Shown here piece by piece: positions 1 to 8,239 of a DNA stretch of 64,000 bases (its first letter is position 1; each line of letters begins with the position of its first letter). Source of the stretch: UBA6224 sp963800205. Lineage in GTDB: Bacteria > Patescibacteriota > Saccharimonadia > Saccharimonadales > UBA4665. A program made the position numbers and the translations under genes. Below the pieces are notes generated by a model. It made no database searches. It was not told the origin of the DNA and saw only the letters and a list, made by a program, of their open reading frames with translations. The stretch lies in NCBI GenBank assembly GCA_963800205.1, contig CAWCZQ010000005.1:372001-436000 (forward strand), written 5' to 3'.

Positions 1-1
1 T

Positions 2-319
2 GACGATTTACTCGTCACCAACACGTCATTACTAGACCGAGCCATTCATGATAAGGCCGCCAACTCAATACTTATTAAGCCAAACCAAATCGGATCCTTA
101 ACCGAGACAATTCAGGCCGTCCTCATGGCACAACAAGCTGGCTGGAAGACGATGGTATCGCATCGGTCCGGCGAAACAGAAGATATCACCATTGCACATA
201 TTGCCGTCGGCCTCAATGCTGGCCAGATAAAGACTGGCTCATTTGCTCGCTCGGAACGCCTCGCCAAATACAATGAACTGCTTCGCATCGCCGAACAGCT
301 CTTAGATCCATCGCTCTAA
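2..319 (+). CDS. eno: Enolase, C-terminal part (5' end outside window)
   Basis: Interconverts 2-phosphoglycerate and phosphoenolpyruvate in glycolysis. Only about the last 105 residues are present; the frame is open from base 2. Visible enolase signatures are KPNQIGSLTET (active-site lysine region), VSHRSGETED (substrate loop) and the IKTGS motif near the C terminus, in the expected order and spacing. The protein ends at a normal family position. No second gene of its operon can be seen. Identification is very secure; the length of the missing part cannot be judged from here. Confidence 0.95.
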   Translation, partial: DDLLVTNTSLLDRAIHDKAANSILIKPNQIGSLTETIQAVLMAQQAGWKTMVSHRSGETEDITIAHIAVGLNAGQIKTGSFARSERLAKYNELLRIAEQLLDPSL

Positions 320-484
320 CCACCCGGTTAGCCGGCGGGCATTACTTTGATATACATAGGGAGAGCTTGGCAACAACTACCTCTTGGACTCACTCAAAAT
401 GCTCATGCCTGCATTCTCGTGACAATAGGTGTATAGTCGATATCCTAACAGTAATGAGTGATGTAGGAGCGTATTCTCGCCGCC

Positions 485-1468
485 ATGGAGACACTGAAGC
501 ATCGATTAGGAATTGTCACAGTTGGCTTTTTGATGGTGGTTTGCGTTATGCTGCTGCCTGCGCTAGTTTCGGCATTGATGGGCGGGAATACGCACTCTGT
601 TCACACGAGCCAGTCTTCTTTCTTGTATACCGGCGAGATGTCGAGTAGTGCTAATGCGGTCACCCGTAGTATGACGAGCATAGCGCAGGGCACTGACAAG
701 GTCATTAGTGGAACCGCCACAGTGGTCTACGGCATATCAGACGGATTCGTGTGGGGAGCAACTCATGTTGGTGCGGTAATAACGTCTATCGGCACTTTCT
801 TTGCGCACAGTATCTATAGTGGTTCTATGGCCGTGGTGAGCGCCACCAGTCATACTTTTTTTTGGATAGCAGGTATTCCGGGCTCTCTTTTTGAACACAT
901 TGCAAAAGTATCAGTCGTTAGTGCAATGATACAGCCTGCCGACCACGCCGATAGCCCGCCACTCAATATTGATCGCACTATGCATGCAGCCGCAAATATC
1001 ACCGAAAAGACAGCGCCAAAAACGACCGTCGCCTCACTTGCCAGTGCAGCAGCAACCGCACCCAAAAAAGATACGATGGTACGATGGCCTATTCATGGCA
1101 TGATTACGACATTATTTGGTGTACCAGAGCCGCCCTACCAGCCAATTCATACCGGTATCGACATCAGCGACGGCAAACCTTCTGGCGTCACAGCTATCCA
1201 CCCCTTTAAGGCGGGCCGAGTCATGACCATAGAATACTCCTCTCGGGGGCTCGGTAATCATGTGGTGATCGACCACGGCAATGGGTTGTCGTCAGTCTAC
1301 GCACACCTCTACTCCATTGCGGTACAGCAAGGAGACTCGGTGACAGTCGACGACATTATTGGCCGAGAAGGTTCTACCGGCGTCTCAACCGGCACACACC
1401 TACATTTCGAAATCCTCCGTAACGGCACGCCGACCAATCCTTTTAACTACATCGATGGTCGGCCCTAA
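485..1468 (+). CDS. M23-family peptidoglycan endopeptidase, membrane anchored
   Basis: 327 aa. Residues about 9-31 form one hydrophobic segment (signal anchor), so the rest is expected outside the membrane. A Ser/Thr/Ala-rich middle of about 150 residues leads to an M23 (LytM-like) domain at about 198-322. Zn ligands are visible: HTGID near residue 222 and HLHFE near 305, with DHGNG and YAHL between them. The family cuts peptide cross-links of peptidoglycan, so a role in wall remodelling is inferred. The ATG at 485 is chosen because it precedes the hydrophobic segment; a GGAG lies rather far upstream. Confidence 0.88.
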   Translation: METLKHRLGIVTVGFLMVVCVMLLPALVSALMGGNTHSVHTSQSSFLYTGEMSSSANAVTRSMTSIAQGTDKVISGTATVVYGISDGFVWGATHVGAVITSIGTFFAHSIYSGSMAVVSATSHTFFWIAGIPGSLFEHIAKVSVVSAMIQPADHADSPPLNIDRTMHAAANITEKTAPKTTVASLASAAATAPKKDTMVRWPIHGMITTLFGVPEPPYQPIHTGIDISDGKPSGVTAIHPFKAGRVMTIEYSSRGLGNHVVIDHGNGLSSVYAHLYSIAVQQGDSVTVDDIIGREGSTGVSTGTHLHFEILRNGTPTNPFNYIDGRP

Positions 1469-1553
1469 GCCATTCGCGGTAGACCTCTATAGCACATCTG
1501 GTATCATGGGGTATATGCATAAACTTCTAGGGAGGGTGAGTTAATCCACGTAT

Positions 1554-2906
1554 ATGATTGAGCTCATTCTGCTCATCTGTTCAGTTCTACTCATCGCAAT
1601 CTGTGGCATCTTTGTGGCTGCCGAGTTCTCCTTGCTTGCCGTCAATCGGTCGACGGTGGAGCGCTACGCCGCTCGGGGAGATCAGAAAGCTAAGGGTATT
1701 GCTGGCGCACTCCGGACCCTGTCTTCTCAGCTATCTGGCGCACAAATTGGTATTACTGTCACCAATCTAGCTATCGGTTTCTTGGCAGAACCGGCAATTG
1801 CCTACTATTTGGAAAGCCCCCTCTCTGCCCTGCGCATACCCGAGGCCGCCATACCCGGCATCGCCATAGTGCTGGGGGTAGCAATTGCCACCGCCGCCAC
1901 TATGGTTTTTGGCGAACTCGTCCCCAAGAACCTCGCCATCACGAAACCAATGGCTACGGCCCGATTTATTCAACGGCCACAACGAGTCTTTACTCGCGTC
2001 ATGCATTCGCCTATCAACGTTCTCAACCATAGCGCCAACGCATTGCTCAGATTAGTCAATGTGCAACCGCAAGAAGAACTAGCATCCGCCCGCTCAGCAG
2101 ACGAACTTTTGTCGCTCGTCCGGCGCTCGGCCGAGCGAGGCACACTGCCAAAAGAAACCGCTATCATGGTAGAGCGCTCACTGAATTTTGGAGACCTCAC
2201 GGCACTGGATGTCATGACGCCACGCTTGCGTGTACAAACACTAACTACTGAAGACCCCGTGTGGAAGGTAGTTGAGACGGCGCGCAAAAGTGGTCACTCA
2301 CGCTTTCCGGTAGTTGTCGATTCGTTTGATAATGTCGTCGGCATTGCTCACATCAAGCAAGCCATTACAATCCCGATAGAAGAACGCGGTGAGGTAACGG
2401 TAGAAAAAATAATGAGCAAGCCAACGTTCGTGCCGTCAAGCATCCAGCTAGAGGCCCTCTTAGAACAACTGCGCCAGGGCGGTATGCAGATGGCAGTGGT
2501 CGTCGATGAGTTTGGTGGTACCGATGGTATTGTCACAATCGAAGATCTACTCGAAGAACTCGTCGGCGAAGTGCAAGATGAACACGACCGCATCAAAACG
2601 GCAATACACAAGACCAAACGCGGCACATGGATCCTATCAGGTCTTCTTCGACCCGACGAAATTGGAGAAGAACTCGGTATCTTCCTCCCCGAAGAAGAAG
2701 AGTACGAAACCATCGGCGGCTTAATATCCCATTATCTTGAGCGTATGCCAGAAGTCCACGATTCGGTTACCGTACCGGCCGTCGATCGAGACGGCGCCAC
2801 GTGTGATACACAGCTAGAAGTTATTCGTATGGACGGTCACCGAATAGATAAGGTGCAGTTAACTCAAGTTGCCGCTCCCGAACACAACAACGAGGAAGAG
2901 TTATGA
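1554..2906 (+). CDS. CNNM/CorC-type membrane protein with CBS pair (hemolysin C-like)
   Basis: 450 aa with the full architecture of the family: N-terminal DUF21/CNNM membrane domain with several helices (about 1-190, including the FGELVPKNLAI signature), two CBS domains (about 210-330, ending in VDEFGGTDGIVTIEDLLEE) and a C-terminal CorC_HlyC domain (about 350-435). Homologues are linked to Mg2+ or Co2+ export or homeostasis; the substrate here is unknown. A GGGAGGG lies upstream of the start. The last codons overlap the next gene by four bases (ATGA), so the two are translationally coupled. Confidence 0.9.
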   Translation: MIELILLICSVLLIAICGIFVAAEFSLLAVNRSTVERYAARGDQKAKGIAGALRTLSSQLSGAQIGITVTNLAIGFLAEPAIAYYLESPLSALRIPEAAIPGIAIVLGVAIATAATMVFGELVPKNLAITKPMATARFIQRPQRVFTRVMHSPINVLNHSANALLRLVNVQPQEELASARSADELLSLVRRSAERGTLPKETAIMVERSLNFGDLTALDVMTPRLRVQTLTTEDPVWKVVETARKSGHSRFPVVVDSFDNVVGIAHIKQAITIPIEERGEVTVEKIMSKPTFVPSSIQLEALLEQLRQGGMQMAVVVDEFGGTDGIVTIEDLLEELVGEVQDEHDRIKTAIHKTKRGTWILSGLLRPDEIGEELGIFLPEEEEYETIGGLISHYLERMPEVHDSVTVPAVDRDGATCDTQLEVIRMDGHRIDKVQLTQVAAPEHNNEEEL

Positions 2907-3949
2907 GTATTTGGCTACAGCTTTCCCTCGCCCTGCTGATGCTTGCGGGAAATGCTTTTTTTGTGGGTGCCGAATTTGGATTGGTTTCGTCACGCCGAAG
3001 CAGCATCGAACTGCGGGCTCTCGAAGGTTCCAAGGCCGCCAAAGTTACCCTCAATGCCATGGAGCAAATATCTCTCATGTTAGCCGGCGCACAGCTTGGA
3101 GTGACTGTCTGCTCACTGATATTGGGTGCAATTGGAGAACCACTTATCGCTCACTCGCTCTACCAGCCATTTGTTGCCGCCGGAGTGAGTGAAAGCTTGA
3201 TTCACCCCGCTTCTTTTGTAATTGCCTTACTGGCACTAACCTATTTCCATGTCGTGCTCGGCGAAATGGTCCCAAAAAACCTCGCCCTCGCCGGTCCTAC
3301 GAAAGCCGCATTGTGGCTTACACCTCCCCTGGTTCTTTTCGTCAAATTGACTAAACCAATCGTTCACCTGCTCAATGCAGTAGCCAACGGCTCAATAAGA
3401 ATCATCGGCATAAAACCTAAGCGAGAACTCACCAGCAGCTTTAGTCGAGATGAAGTTGCAGGTTTCGTCAAAGAATCTCATCGAGAAGGCCTACTTAGCG
3501 AAGACGAAGAACAACTCCTGTCTGGTGCCCTGAGCTTTGATGAACGCACCATAAAGCGAGTCCTGTTGAGCACCGAAGAACTTCGGACTATTCGGCCGCA
3601 TGCAACCTATGGCGACATCGAAGCCCTCGCTACCGAAACAGGTTTTTCACGCTTTCCGGTCATGAATAAAAATGGCGAGCTCATAGGCTATGTCCACCTA
3701 AAGGATATCTTGGCTACATCAGCCGACGAACAATCAACGCGCGTCACAAAAAGTCAGATACGGCCGCTATCTGCCCTCAAACAAAATACCAGCCTCCGCA
3801 GAGGACTAGCCACAATGCAAAGAACTGGTGCCCATCTGGCAAAAGTCATCGACGGCAAAGGCTTGACTATCGGCATTGTTGCCCTCGAAGACCTTCTCGA
3901 AGAATTAGTCGGTGATATTCTCGATGACACCCAGCGTCATACCACCTAA
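2903..3949 (+). CDS. Second CNNM/CorC-type membrane protein, lacks the C-terminal CorC domain
   Basis: 348 aa paralogue of the preceding gene: DUF21 membrane domain (LGEMVPKNLALA near residue 120), then CBS repeats ending in VALEDLLEELVGDILDD. It stops where the CorC_HlyC domain would begin, so the cytoplasmic end is about 80-100 residues shorter than in its neighbour. The genes overlap as ATGA. Stacked unequal paralogues suggest a heteromeric transporter or regulator; this is inference, as the pairing of long and short forms also occurs in other bacteria. Confidence 0.88.
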   Translation: MSIWLQLSLALLMLAGNAFFVGAEFGLVSSRRSSIELRALEGSKAAKVTLNAMEQISLMLAGAQLGVTVCSLILGAIGEPLIAHSLYQPFVAAGVSESLIHPASFVIALLALTYFHVVLGEMVPKNLALAGPTKAALWLTPPLVLFVKLTKPIVHLLNAVANGSIRIIGIKPKRELTSSFSRDEVAGFVKESHREGLLSEDEEQLLSGALSFDERTIKRVLLSTEELRTIRPHATYGDIEALATETGFSRFPVMNKNGELIGYVHLKDILATSADEQSTRVTKSQIRPLSALKQNTSLRRGLATMQRTGAHLAKVIDGKGLTIGIVALEDLLEELVGDILDDTQRHTT

Positions 3950-3972
3950 ACGACAGCTCATCGCCAATTCAA

Positions 3973-4338
3973 CTAGTGCAGTAAGGTGGCGTTTTGCTTG
4001 GAAAGCTGCGCCCTAATATGGCTGATTTCGCCGGCACTAACGGTTTGCTTAATCGCCTGCCAAGCAGCTTTTATGTGGCGTTTTGCTCGCGATTCGGTAA
4101 TGTGCTCCATCTCCATAAATTGTTGCAAAATGCCCTGAGTTGCCGTCTGCTCGGTGGGTAAAACCGCTAACGCAATGTCCTGTAATTCTTCTGGCAGCTG
4201 GCTAGCAAAATCTTTACGTTCGGCTTCTGTTAAGTGAACCGCCAAACTTTCTACCATCATTTCTAAGGCATCTTTCGACTCTTCGTCGGACAACCCCGAC
4301 TCAAGCCTCACTTTTTCAATTAATTCCCTAAACCCCAT
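3973..4338 (-). CDS. DUF2267-like protein
   Basis: 121 aa, soluble, mostly helical. The pattern matches DUF2267: an SDEESKDALEMMVESLA-type helix, then LTEAERKDFASQLPEELQ, and near the C terminus a second AWQAIKQTVSAGE-IxxIRAQL repeat. The function of the family is unknown. The start is supported by GGAGG six bases before ATG. It converges with the CNNM pair, with a short spacer between the two stops. Confidence 0.65.
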   Translation of the reverse strand: MGFRELIEKVRLESGLSDEESKDALEMMVESLAVHLTEAERKDFASQLPEELQDIALAVLPTEQTATQGILQQFMEMEHITESRAKRHIKAAWQAIKQTVSAGEISHIRAQLSKQNATLLH

Positions 4339-4421
4339 GCGTTCCCTCCAATGCTTTTTACGTACCCGTATTGTGTCGTATTGAACGATGAGCGACTGTA
4401 GGCGTTCTTACAAAAGCCTGA

Positions 4422-4613
4422 TTACGCCAAACTCTTCAGAGCGTCGTACACCAAAAATGCCGGCCACACAAAAGCTTTTAAAATCGCAATTACAACGGAC
4501 CAAAATCCTTCAGCTTGCTGTGTATAAAATATTAAGGCCCCTATGAGGCCCATGCCAAATAGGGCATCACCAGCACTGCCGCTCTTGTTATACTGCTTTG
4601 TTTCTCCAGCCAT
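4422..4613 (-). CDS. Small membrane protein
   Basis: 63 aa with a hydrophobic stretch (GMGLIGALIFY, then FWSVVIAILKAFVWPAFLVYDAL). Start set at MAGETKQ because AGGAGGTG sits about five bases upstream; a GTG two codons earlier would abut that ribosome site. The pattern of a short hydrophilic head, two close membrane segments and a C-terminal YDAL is seen in small inner-membrane proteins of unknown role. No function assigned. Confidence 0.6.
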   Translation of the reverse strand: MAGETKQYNKSGSAGDALFGMGLIGALIFYTQQAEGFWSVVIAILKAFVWPAFLVYDALKSLA

Positions 4614-4695
4614 TATCACCTCCTCTTCTGGAACGGATTATGACAAGCGTGTAATGTTGCGAGCAGTTATAAATCATACCGATACCATGTGATCT

Positions 4696-5613
4696 CTATC
4701 GAATCGTTTTGAGAGCATGCCTTATACACAATATCCGGACCAGCGTATTAGTGGGTACTTGTTCTATTTCGCCGTCTAGCTGCATAGGAAGCGGTTTGAG
4801 CGTGGTAAACTCATAGCTTCTGTAGCGTTTGGCATTGTCCACACTACTCATAGTTGCCTGCAGCAGGTGGTGGACTAAGCGCAGTTTATGACCAGCCGAC
4901 AACATGACGACCTCCATCTTACCGTCATCTGGGCGATTTTTCTTCGATAGGGTGAGGATTTTAGCCATTTGGTTGATGTTGGCAAAGAGTAAGCTATCGA
5001 GCCGTCTGATTTTGCCTTCTACTCTAATCCGGAAGGGGCGATAACGATAAAATGCCCGTATACTCAGCCACAATTCTTTAAGCGCATTCAAGTCGTGGCG
5101 ATTCAGCTCCACCGCCACAACGGGCGTCAAGCCTAATCCGACGTATGAATGGGCGTATCGCAGCTTTGCTTCATTGCCGCTGCCGATATGCACCTTCAAC
5201 ACATCGATGTGTTGGATGGACTGATCGATAATAAGTTCTGCCAGATTAGAGTCACCCTGCACAGTCCGGCTGTGATCATTAGCATTGCCGGCGGGGAGTA
5301 CGGCACAAATTGCCTTATCGTTACCTGATTTCATGACGCCATTAACCACCTCGTTGTAGCCGCCATCACCACTCGAGGAAACAATCAGCGGCTCTACATG
5401 ACTATTGGCTATCTCCTGCGACAATTCTTCGGCATGGCCGGCATATTTGGTAGCGATGAGCCGTATAGCAACATCCGGCAGTGACTTCTGTAATTGACGC
5501 TGCAAACCTTTGGCGTACGATTCGCTATTTCCCGTACTGTTTGGATTGTAGATAATGGAAATATTGGTATACATAGATGTGTCTGAGTTAATCATCCTCT
5601 CTTTTTTTACCAT
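4696..5613 (-). CDS. Diacylglycerol/sphingosine kinase-family lipid kinase
   Basis: About 305 aa. The N-terminal half has the family fold signatures: ISIIYNPNSTG (phosphate-binding strand-loop) and SSGDGGYNEVVNGVM, the counterpart of the GGDGTxNEVxNG nucleotide motif. Further on, ICAVLPAGNANDHSRT corresponds to the LPxGTxND motif. The usual GGDGT is SGDGG here, a modest departure. The family phosphorylates diacylglycerol or related lipids at the membrane. Start uncertain: a TACACT box lies just upstream of the ATG at 5613, but conserved sequence only begins at MYTNIS (about 5571). Divergent from the acidic gene at 5692. Confidence 0.8.
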   Translation of the reverse strand: MVKKERMINSDTSMYTNISIIYNPNSTGNSESYAKGLQRQLQKSLPDVAIRLIATKYAGHAEELSQEIANSHVEPLIVSSSGDGGYNEVVNGVMKSGNDKAICAVLPAGNANDHSRTVQGDSNLAELIIDQSIQHIDVLKVHIGSGNEAKLRYAHSYVGLGLTPVVAVELNRHDLNALKELWLSIRAFYRYRPFRIRVEGKIRRLDSLLFANINQMAKILTLSKKNRPDDGKMEVVMLSAGHKLRLVHHLLQATMSSVDNAKRYRSYEFTTLKPLPMQLDGEIEQVPTNTLVRILCIRHALKTIR

Positions 5614-5691
5614 CACAGTGTATTATTTCGCTGCCACATCGTCCGTTGTTTGCCACAGTACATAACTACCAATAACTATAAGGAGGACTAC

Positions 5692-5940
5692 ATGCCGCCC
5701 GACGAACCAAACGAAGAAGAGCGTCTCGAGCAACTACCACAAGATTATGAAACACCGTTTCAGCCACCAGATAGTAACGAAGCGCGAGACAACCTCGATG
5801 ACACGCACCCCGCTACCGATACCAACATACAGCAAGAAGAAGTGTATGACGAAGGAGTGTCAGGGGCTGCAGAAACGACCGATTCCGGCACCGACTCGGG
5901 CGTTGCCGATTACAACGATGAAAGAGATAACGCACTCTAA
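5692..5940 (+). CDS. Small, very acidic hypothetical protein
   Basis: 82 aa, dominated by Asp, Glu, Thr, Pro and Gln, with no hydrophobic segment, so probably disordered. The start at MPPDEPNEEE is fixed by AAGGAGG six bases upstream; an earlier in-frame ATG at 5650 lacks such a site. A strong hairpin follows the stop. No family recognised; the composition recalls short acidic stress or DNA-mimic proteins, but nothing in the sequence proves that. Confidence 0.6.
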   Translation: MPPDEPNEEERLEQLPQDYETPFQPPDSNEARDNLDDTHPATDTNIQQEEVYDEGVSGAAETTDSGTDSGVADYNDERDNAL

Positions 5941-5970
5941 CCCCACTGTCCTTGCAATATATCGCCCACT

Positions 5971-5998
5971 AAAAAACCGGCCCCATTGGGGCCGGTTA
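5971..5998. terminator. Bidirectional rho-independent terminator
   Basis: Nine-base perfect stem ACCGGCCCC/GGGGCCGGT around ATT, with an A-run before it and T-rich sequence after it. Lies between the convergent genes ending at 5940 and 6022. Confidence 0.85.
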
Positions 5999-6021
5999 GT
6001 TCTATGCGAGTATCTGCACTT

Positions 6022-6282
6022 CTACACGTGGTGCGGACGGCGAACTGCATTCAGTATTGCTACCAAAATGAGTGCTCCGACGAATGACCAGAATAGCCCC
6101 GACCAACTAAATGCAAGGAATGACTGATCGCCACCGGTGAATAAAGTTGAGATCCAACCGCCTAAGAAAGAACCAACAATTCCTATCACAATGCTTGCAA
6201 GAACGCCTTCGTCTCTACCGAGCAAACGTGCTGCTAGCCAACCGACGATACCTCCCAGAATGATTGCCACAATAATGCTCAT
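6022..6282 (-). CDS. GlsB/YeaQ/YmgE-family stress-associated membrane protein
   Basis: 86 aa. Three hydrophobic segments fill the protein (IIVAIILGGIVGWLAARLLG, ASIVIGIVGSFLGGWIS, and LFWSFVGALILVAIL). The Gly-rich first and second segments, with the GWLA and GxxGSFLGG patterns, are typical of the transglycosylase-associated / GlsB family, small membrane proteins tied to general stress. AGGAG lies upstream of the ATG. It follows the 36-aa gene at 6314-6424 on the same strand and is probably cotranscribed with it. Confidence 0.85.
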   Translation of the reverse strand: MSIIVAIILGGIVGWLAARLLGRDEGVLASIVIGIVGSFLGGWISTLFTGGDQSFLAFSWSGLFWSFVGALILVAILNAVRRPHHV

Positions 6283-6313
6283 ATAGTTTCTCCTCTTGTT
6301 CTTAAACTATTGT

Positions 6314-6424
6314 TTATAGTGAATAGCTCTTTGGAGCTGCGCCGAATAGGCTACGTTCCTGAAAAGAGTCGCCGCGAGTAACTGTTACACCATCGCGACA
6401 TTTTGTTGTTGCCTCCCCAAACAT
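6314..6424 (-). CDS. 36-aa small protein with strong ribosome site
   Basis: Encodes MFGEATTKCRDGV through KSYSL, 36 aa, with one Cys and no hydrophobic segment. The case for a gene is a perfect AAGGAGG five bases before the ATG and a TAGTAT box about 20 bases further up. It precedes the GlsB-like gene by about 30 bases on the same strand, so the two likely share a message. No family recognised. Confidence 0.5.
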   Translation of the reverse strand: MFGEATTKCRDGVTVTRGDSFQERSLFGAAPKSYSL

Positions 6425-6546
6425 ATGAACCTCCTTATGCCCCTCATACTACGTTGCCTTATGCTTAGCCGCTGTATATTTTCTTACTCATTTACAAAAA
6501 CCCTGCACAACAGTGGTAAGAGGTGATAGAATAGAGAGCGTCATGG

Positions 6547-6623
6547 GCCCCCGTAGCTCAGTGGATTAGAGTAGCTGGCTTCGAACCAGTTGGTCGCAAG
6601 TTCGAGTCTTGCCGGGGGTACCA
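6547..6623 (+). tRNA. tRNA-Arg (anticodon TCG)
   Basis: Complete cloverleaf: acceptor GCCCCCG/CGGGGGT, D stem GCTC/GAGT, anticodon stem GCTGG/CCAGT with loop CTTCGAA, T arm GCAAG/CTTGC with TTCGAGT, and an encoded CCA end. Anticodon TCG reads CGA (and possibly other CGN) codons. Confidence 0.95.
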
Positions 6624-6635
6624 TAGAAAACAGCA

Positions 6636-6660
6636 GCCGCCCATGTGGGCGGCTTATTTA
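6636..6660 (+). terminator. Terminator after tRNA-Arg(TCG)
   Basis: Stem GCCGCCCA/TGGGCGGC followed by TTATTTAT, 13 bases after the tRNA. It also lies just beyond the stop of the convergent surface-protein gene. Confidence 0.75.
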
Positions 6661-6680
6661 TGCCAAAAGAATGCTGTTTG

Positions 6681-7164
6681 CTAGCCGATGCGACGCTGTA
6701 ACTGCCAGCGACGGAAGAACGCCCCACCAATTACGGTGGCTACAAACAGAGCGACAACTTCACCGGGACCGGTATTAGCCAGCTCATCTGAGTTTTTTGC
6801 AGAAGTAGAGTTAGGAGTGGTGGCTGATTCGTTCGAAGACTCCTGAGTCGTTGCCGATTCATTGTTAGTGCTAGTACTATTGCCCGATGTTGAAGTGCCG
6901 GAATCATTGGTAGCAGTACTCGTACCATCTTCTTGATTTGTTGCGACATTATTGTCGGATTCGTCCCTATTCGTATTTGCCGAATCACTGGCAGTACTAG
7001 AAGATGTTTGAGGGCGGGTATCCGCTGTCTTTTCGCCGTTATCACGGAAAAAGAAAAACCATGCAAACACAAAAATCAGGACCAGCAAAGCAAGACCCAC
7101 GAGGATGTAGCGAAGTAACGAGGTTATTACGTAACGTTGTTCGGGATAATTTTCGGCAGCCATA
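6681..7164 (-). CDS. Surface protein with LANTG sortase-type tail
   Basis: 160 aa. Membrane segment at about 17-38 (ILVGLALLVLIFVFAWFFFF), then about 85 residues of Ser/Thr/Asn/Glu low complexity, then LANTG, a hydrophobic stretch (VVALFVATVIGGAFF) and a basic end (RRWQLQRR). The last three parts in this order are a classical cell-wall sorting signal with LANTG in place of LPXTG. The ATG at 7164 is chosen because GGAGAAAT lies just before it. Likely a wall-linked stalk or spacer. A sortase is encoded at 27150, though not next to it. Confidence 0.7.
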
Positions 7165-7236
7165 TTTCTCCTTTCCCGCCCTTGTTTACTACCTTTATAC
7201 CACAAAGCTGCAAATTCGTCAGTAATATGCGCGAAT

Positions 7237-7476
7237 TTATTGTTCTCTGGGACTTTGCCGTGGGGTTATATCGGGTGGCGCCGCGCACTGTGGATACATT
7301 GCCATGCCCGTAGCCTCCAACGCTTCTAATACCAACCTGCCGGCCATTTTTGTCCGATACCTCCAGGGGTGCAGCAACCATTCTTCGTGATCAAGCTGTG
7401 CCAATTCCGGACTCAACCCATTTTCTAGCACCCACTCACTTCCTTGTCTAAACTGCTGCATGAGTTTGTTATACAC
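7237..7476 (-). CDS. Hypothetical protein
   Basis: 79 aa counted from a GTG at 7476, or 74 aa from the ATG at 7461; no clear ribosome site decides between them. Soluble, Trp- and Glu-rich first half (WVLENGLSPELAQLDHEEW). No family recognised. It is separated from the surface gene at 6681-7164 and reads toward it. Could be a chance frame, though the charged and aromatic composition looks coding. Confidence 0.4.
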   Translation of the reverse strand: MYNKLMQQFRQGSEWVLENGLSPELAQLDHEEWLLHPWRYRTKMAGRLVLEALEATGMAMYPQCAAPPDITPRQSPREQ

Positions 7477-7533
7477 CTATTGGCGTATATTTCTAAATTC
7501 TATGCTAACTGGGTTAGACTGTATAAGTTATAT

Positions 7534-7700
7534 GCGCCCGTAGCTCAGCTGGATAGAGCGTTGGTTTCCGGTACCAAAGGTCGGGGTGAGAATTGCCGGT
7601 GGCAATTCGCAAGGTAACCTTCACATGAAAGCTAGGCTTTCAAGGCAGAAGTTGCGGGCCTGCCGGAGGTAGGTCGAATCCCATTCGAGCCCCTGAATAC
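7534..7700 (+). pseudogene. Broken tRNA-Arg(CCG) copy with a structured insert in the T arm
   Basis: Bases 7534-7586 repeat, without change, the first 53 bases of the intact tRNA-Arg(CCG) at 7718. After the first four T-stem bases the sequence departs into an insert of about 85 bases with a perfect hairpin (GAATTGCC, loop GGT, GGCAATTC), then a second (GAAAG/CTTTC) and a third (GGCAG/CTGCC). A T-loop-like GTCGAATCCC follows, but the sequence after it cannot pair with the 5' acceptor strand and there is no CCA. It is therefore not a working tRNA unless processed in an unknown way. A second copy of the insert lies at 8718. Confidence 0.75.
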
Positions 7701-7717
7701 GTTACAATCATTAGTAT

Positions 7718-7794
7718 GCGCCCGTAGCTCAGCTGGATAGAGCGTTGGTTTCCGGTACCAAAGGTCGGGGGTTCGAATCCCTTCGGGCGTACCA
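7718..7794 (+). tRNA. tRNA-Arg (anticodon CCG)
   Basis: Complete: acceptor GCGCCCG/CGGGCGT, D stem GCTC/GAGC, anticodon stem TTGGT/ACCAA with loop TTCCGGT, T loop TTCGAAT, encoded CCA. Reads CGG codons. Three bases after its end lies an in-frame ATG, but the downstream gene more likely starts at 7854. Confidence 0.95.
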
Positions 7795-7840
7795 ATGTGA
7801 ACCCAGTAGAGATGCCAGAACCGACGTCTCTTTTGTTTGT

Positions 7841-7846
7841 TATACT
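7841..7846 (+). promoter_or_regulatory. Leaderless-type -10 box of the 7854 gene
   Basis: TATACT seven bases before ATG with no Shine-Dalgarno sequence. Transcription would begin at or within a base or two of the start codon. Confidence 0.55.
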
Positions 7847-7853
7847 ACAATCC

Positions 7854-8090
7854 ATGAAACAACTAACTTTTCACTGCACGAAAGACGGTAACGAGTTCCA
7901 GCTCCTGTCAGGACTTACAAAATCTCAAACCTTAAATTTACAAGACCAGCATCAAAGTGACAGTGACTTTCAGGTCAAGTTAGCAATGGACCAACAATTC
8001 AATGATTTCGTTAACGCAATCGGCGAGCACTCAAAACAATGCGACGGACAAATCGTCGTTGACCCCTCCAGCTACCTTATAGCTGACTAG
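7854..8090 (+). CDS. Orphan small protein downstream of tRNA-Arg
   Basis: 78 aa starting MKQLTFHCTKDG, soluble, Gln/Asp/Ser-rich, two or three Cys. Start chosen because a TATACT box lies seven bases before this ATG; an upstream ATG at 7797 would place the box inside the gene. It is AT-rich relative to neighbours and lies between an intact tRNA and a tRNA scar, so it may be cargo of an old tRNA-site insertion. No family recognised. Confidence 0.5.
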   Translation: MKQLTFHCTKDGNEFQLLSGLTKSQTLNLQDQHQSDSDFQVKLAMDQQFNDFVNAIGEHSKQCDGQIVVDPSSYLIAD

Positions 8091-8093
8091 TCT

Positions 8094-8123
8094 GGTTCTA
8101 ACTTCGTTAATAATGCTGTACCA
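8094..8123 (+). repeat. 30-bp direct repeat, copy 1
   Basis: Matches 8621-8650 at 29 of 30 positions (core TTCTAACTTCGTTAATAATG). The two copies flank the 120-aa gene at 8240-8602, the first right after the stop of the 78-aa gene, the second shortly after the 120-aa gene. Confidence 0.8.
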
Positions 8124-8239
8124 TTTCTGCATCATAGAAATATTATCTGTAGTCTAGCTTCTTCATGCGAACCTCCGCAGTAACCAAACGAGAATCGAAC
8201 CTTACTTATTTTATAGATGAGCTGATAAACTTATAACTA

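Noticed and set aside
7534..7700. Group I or group II intron in tRNA-Arg
   Set aside because: The insert is too short, lies in the T arm rather than the anticodon loop, lacks recognisable P/Q/R/S or domain V motifs, and the 3' flank cannot rebuild the acceptor stem.
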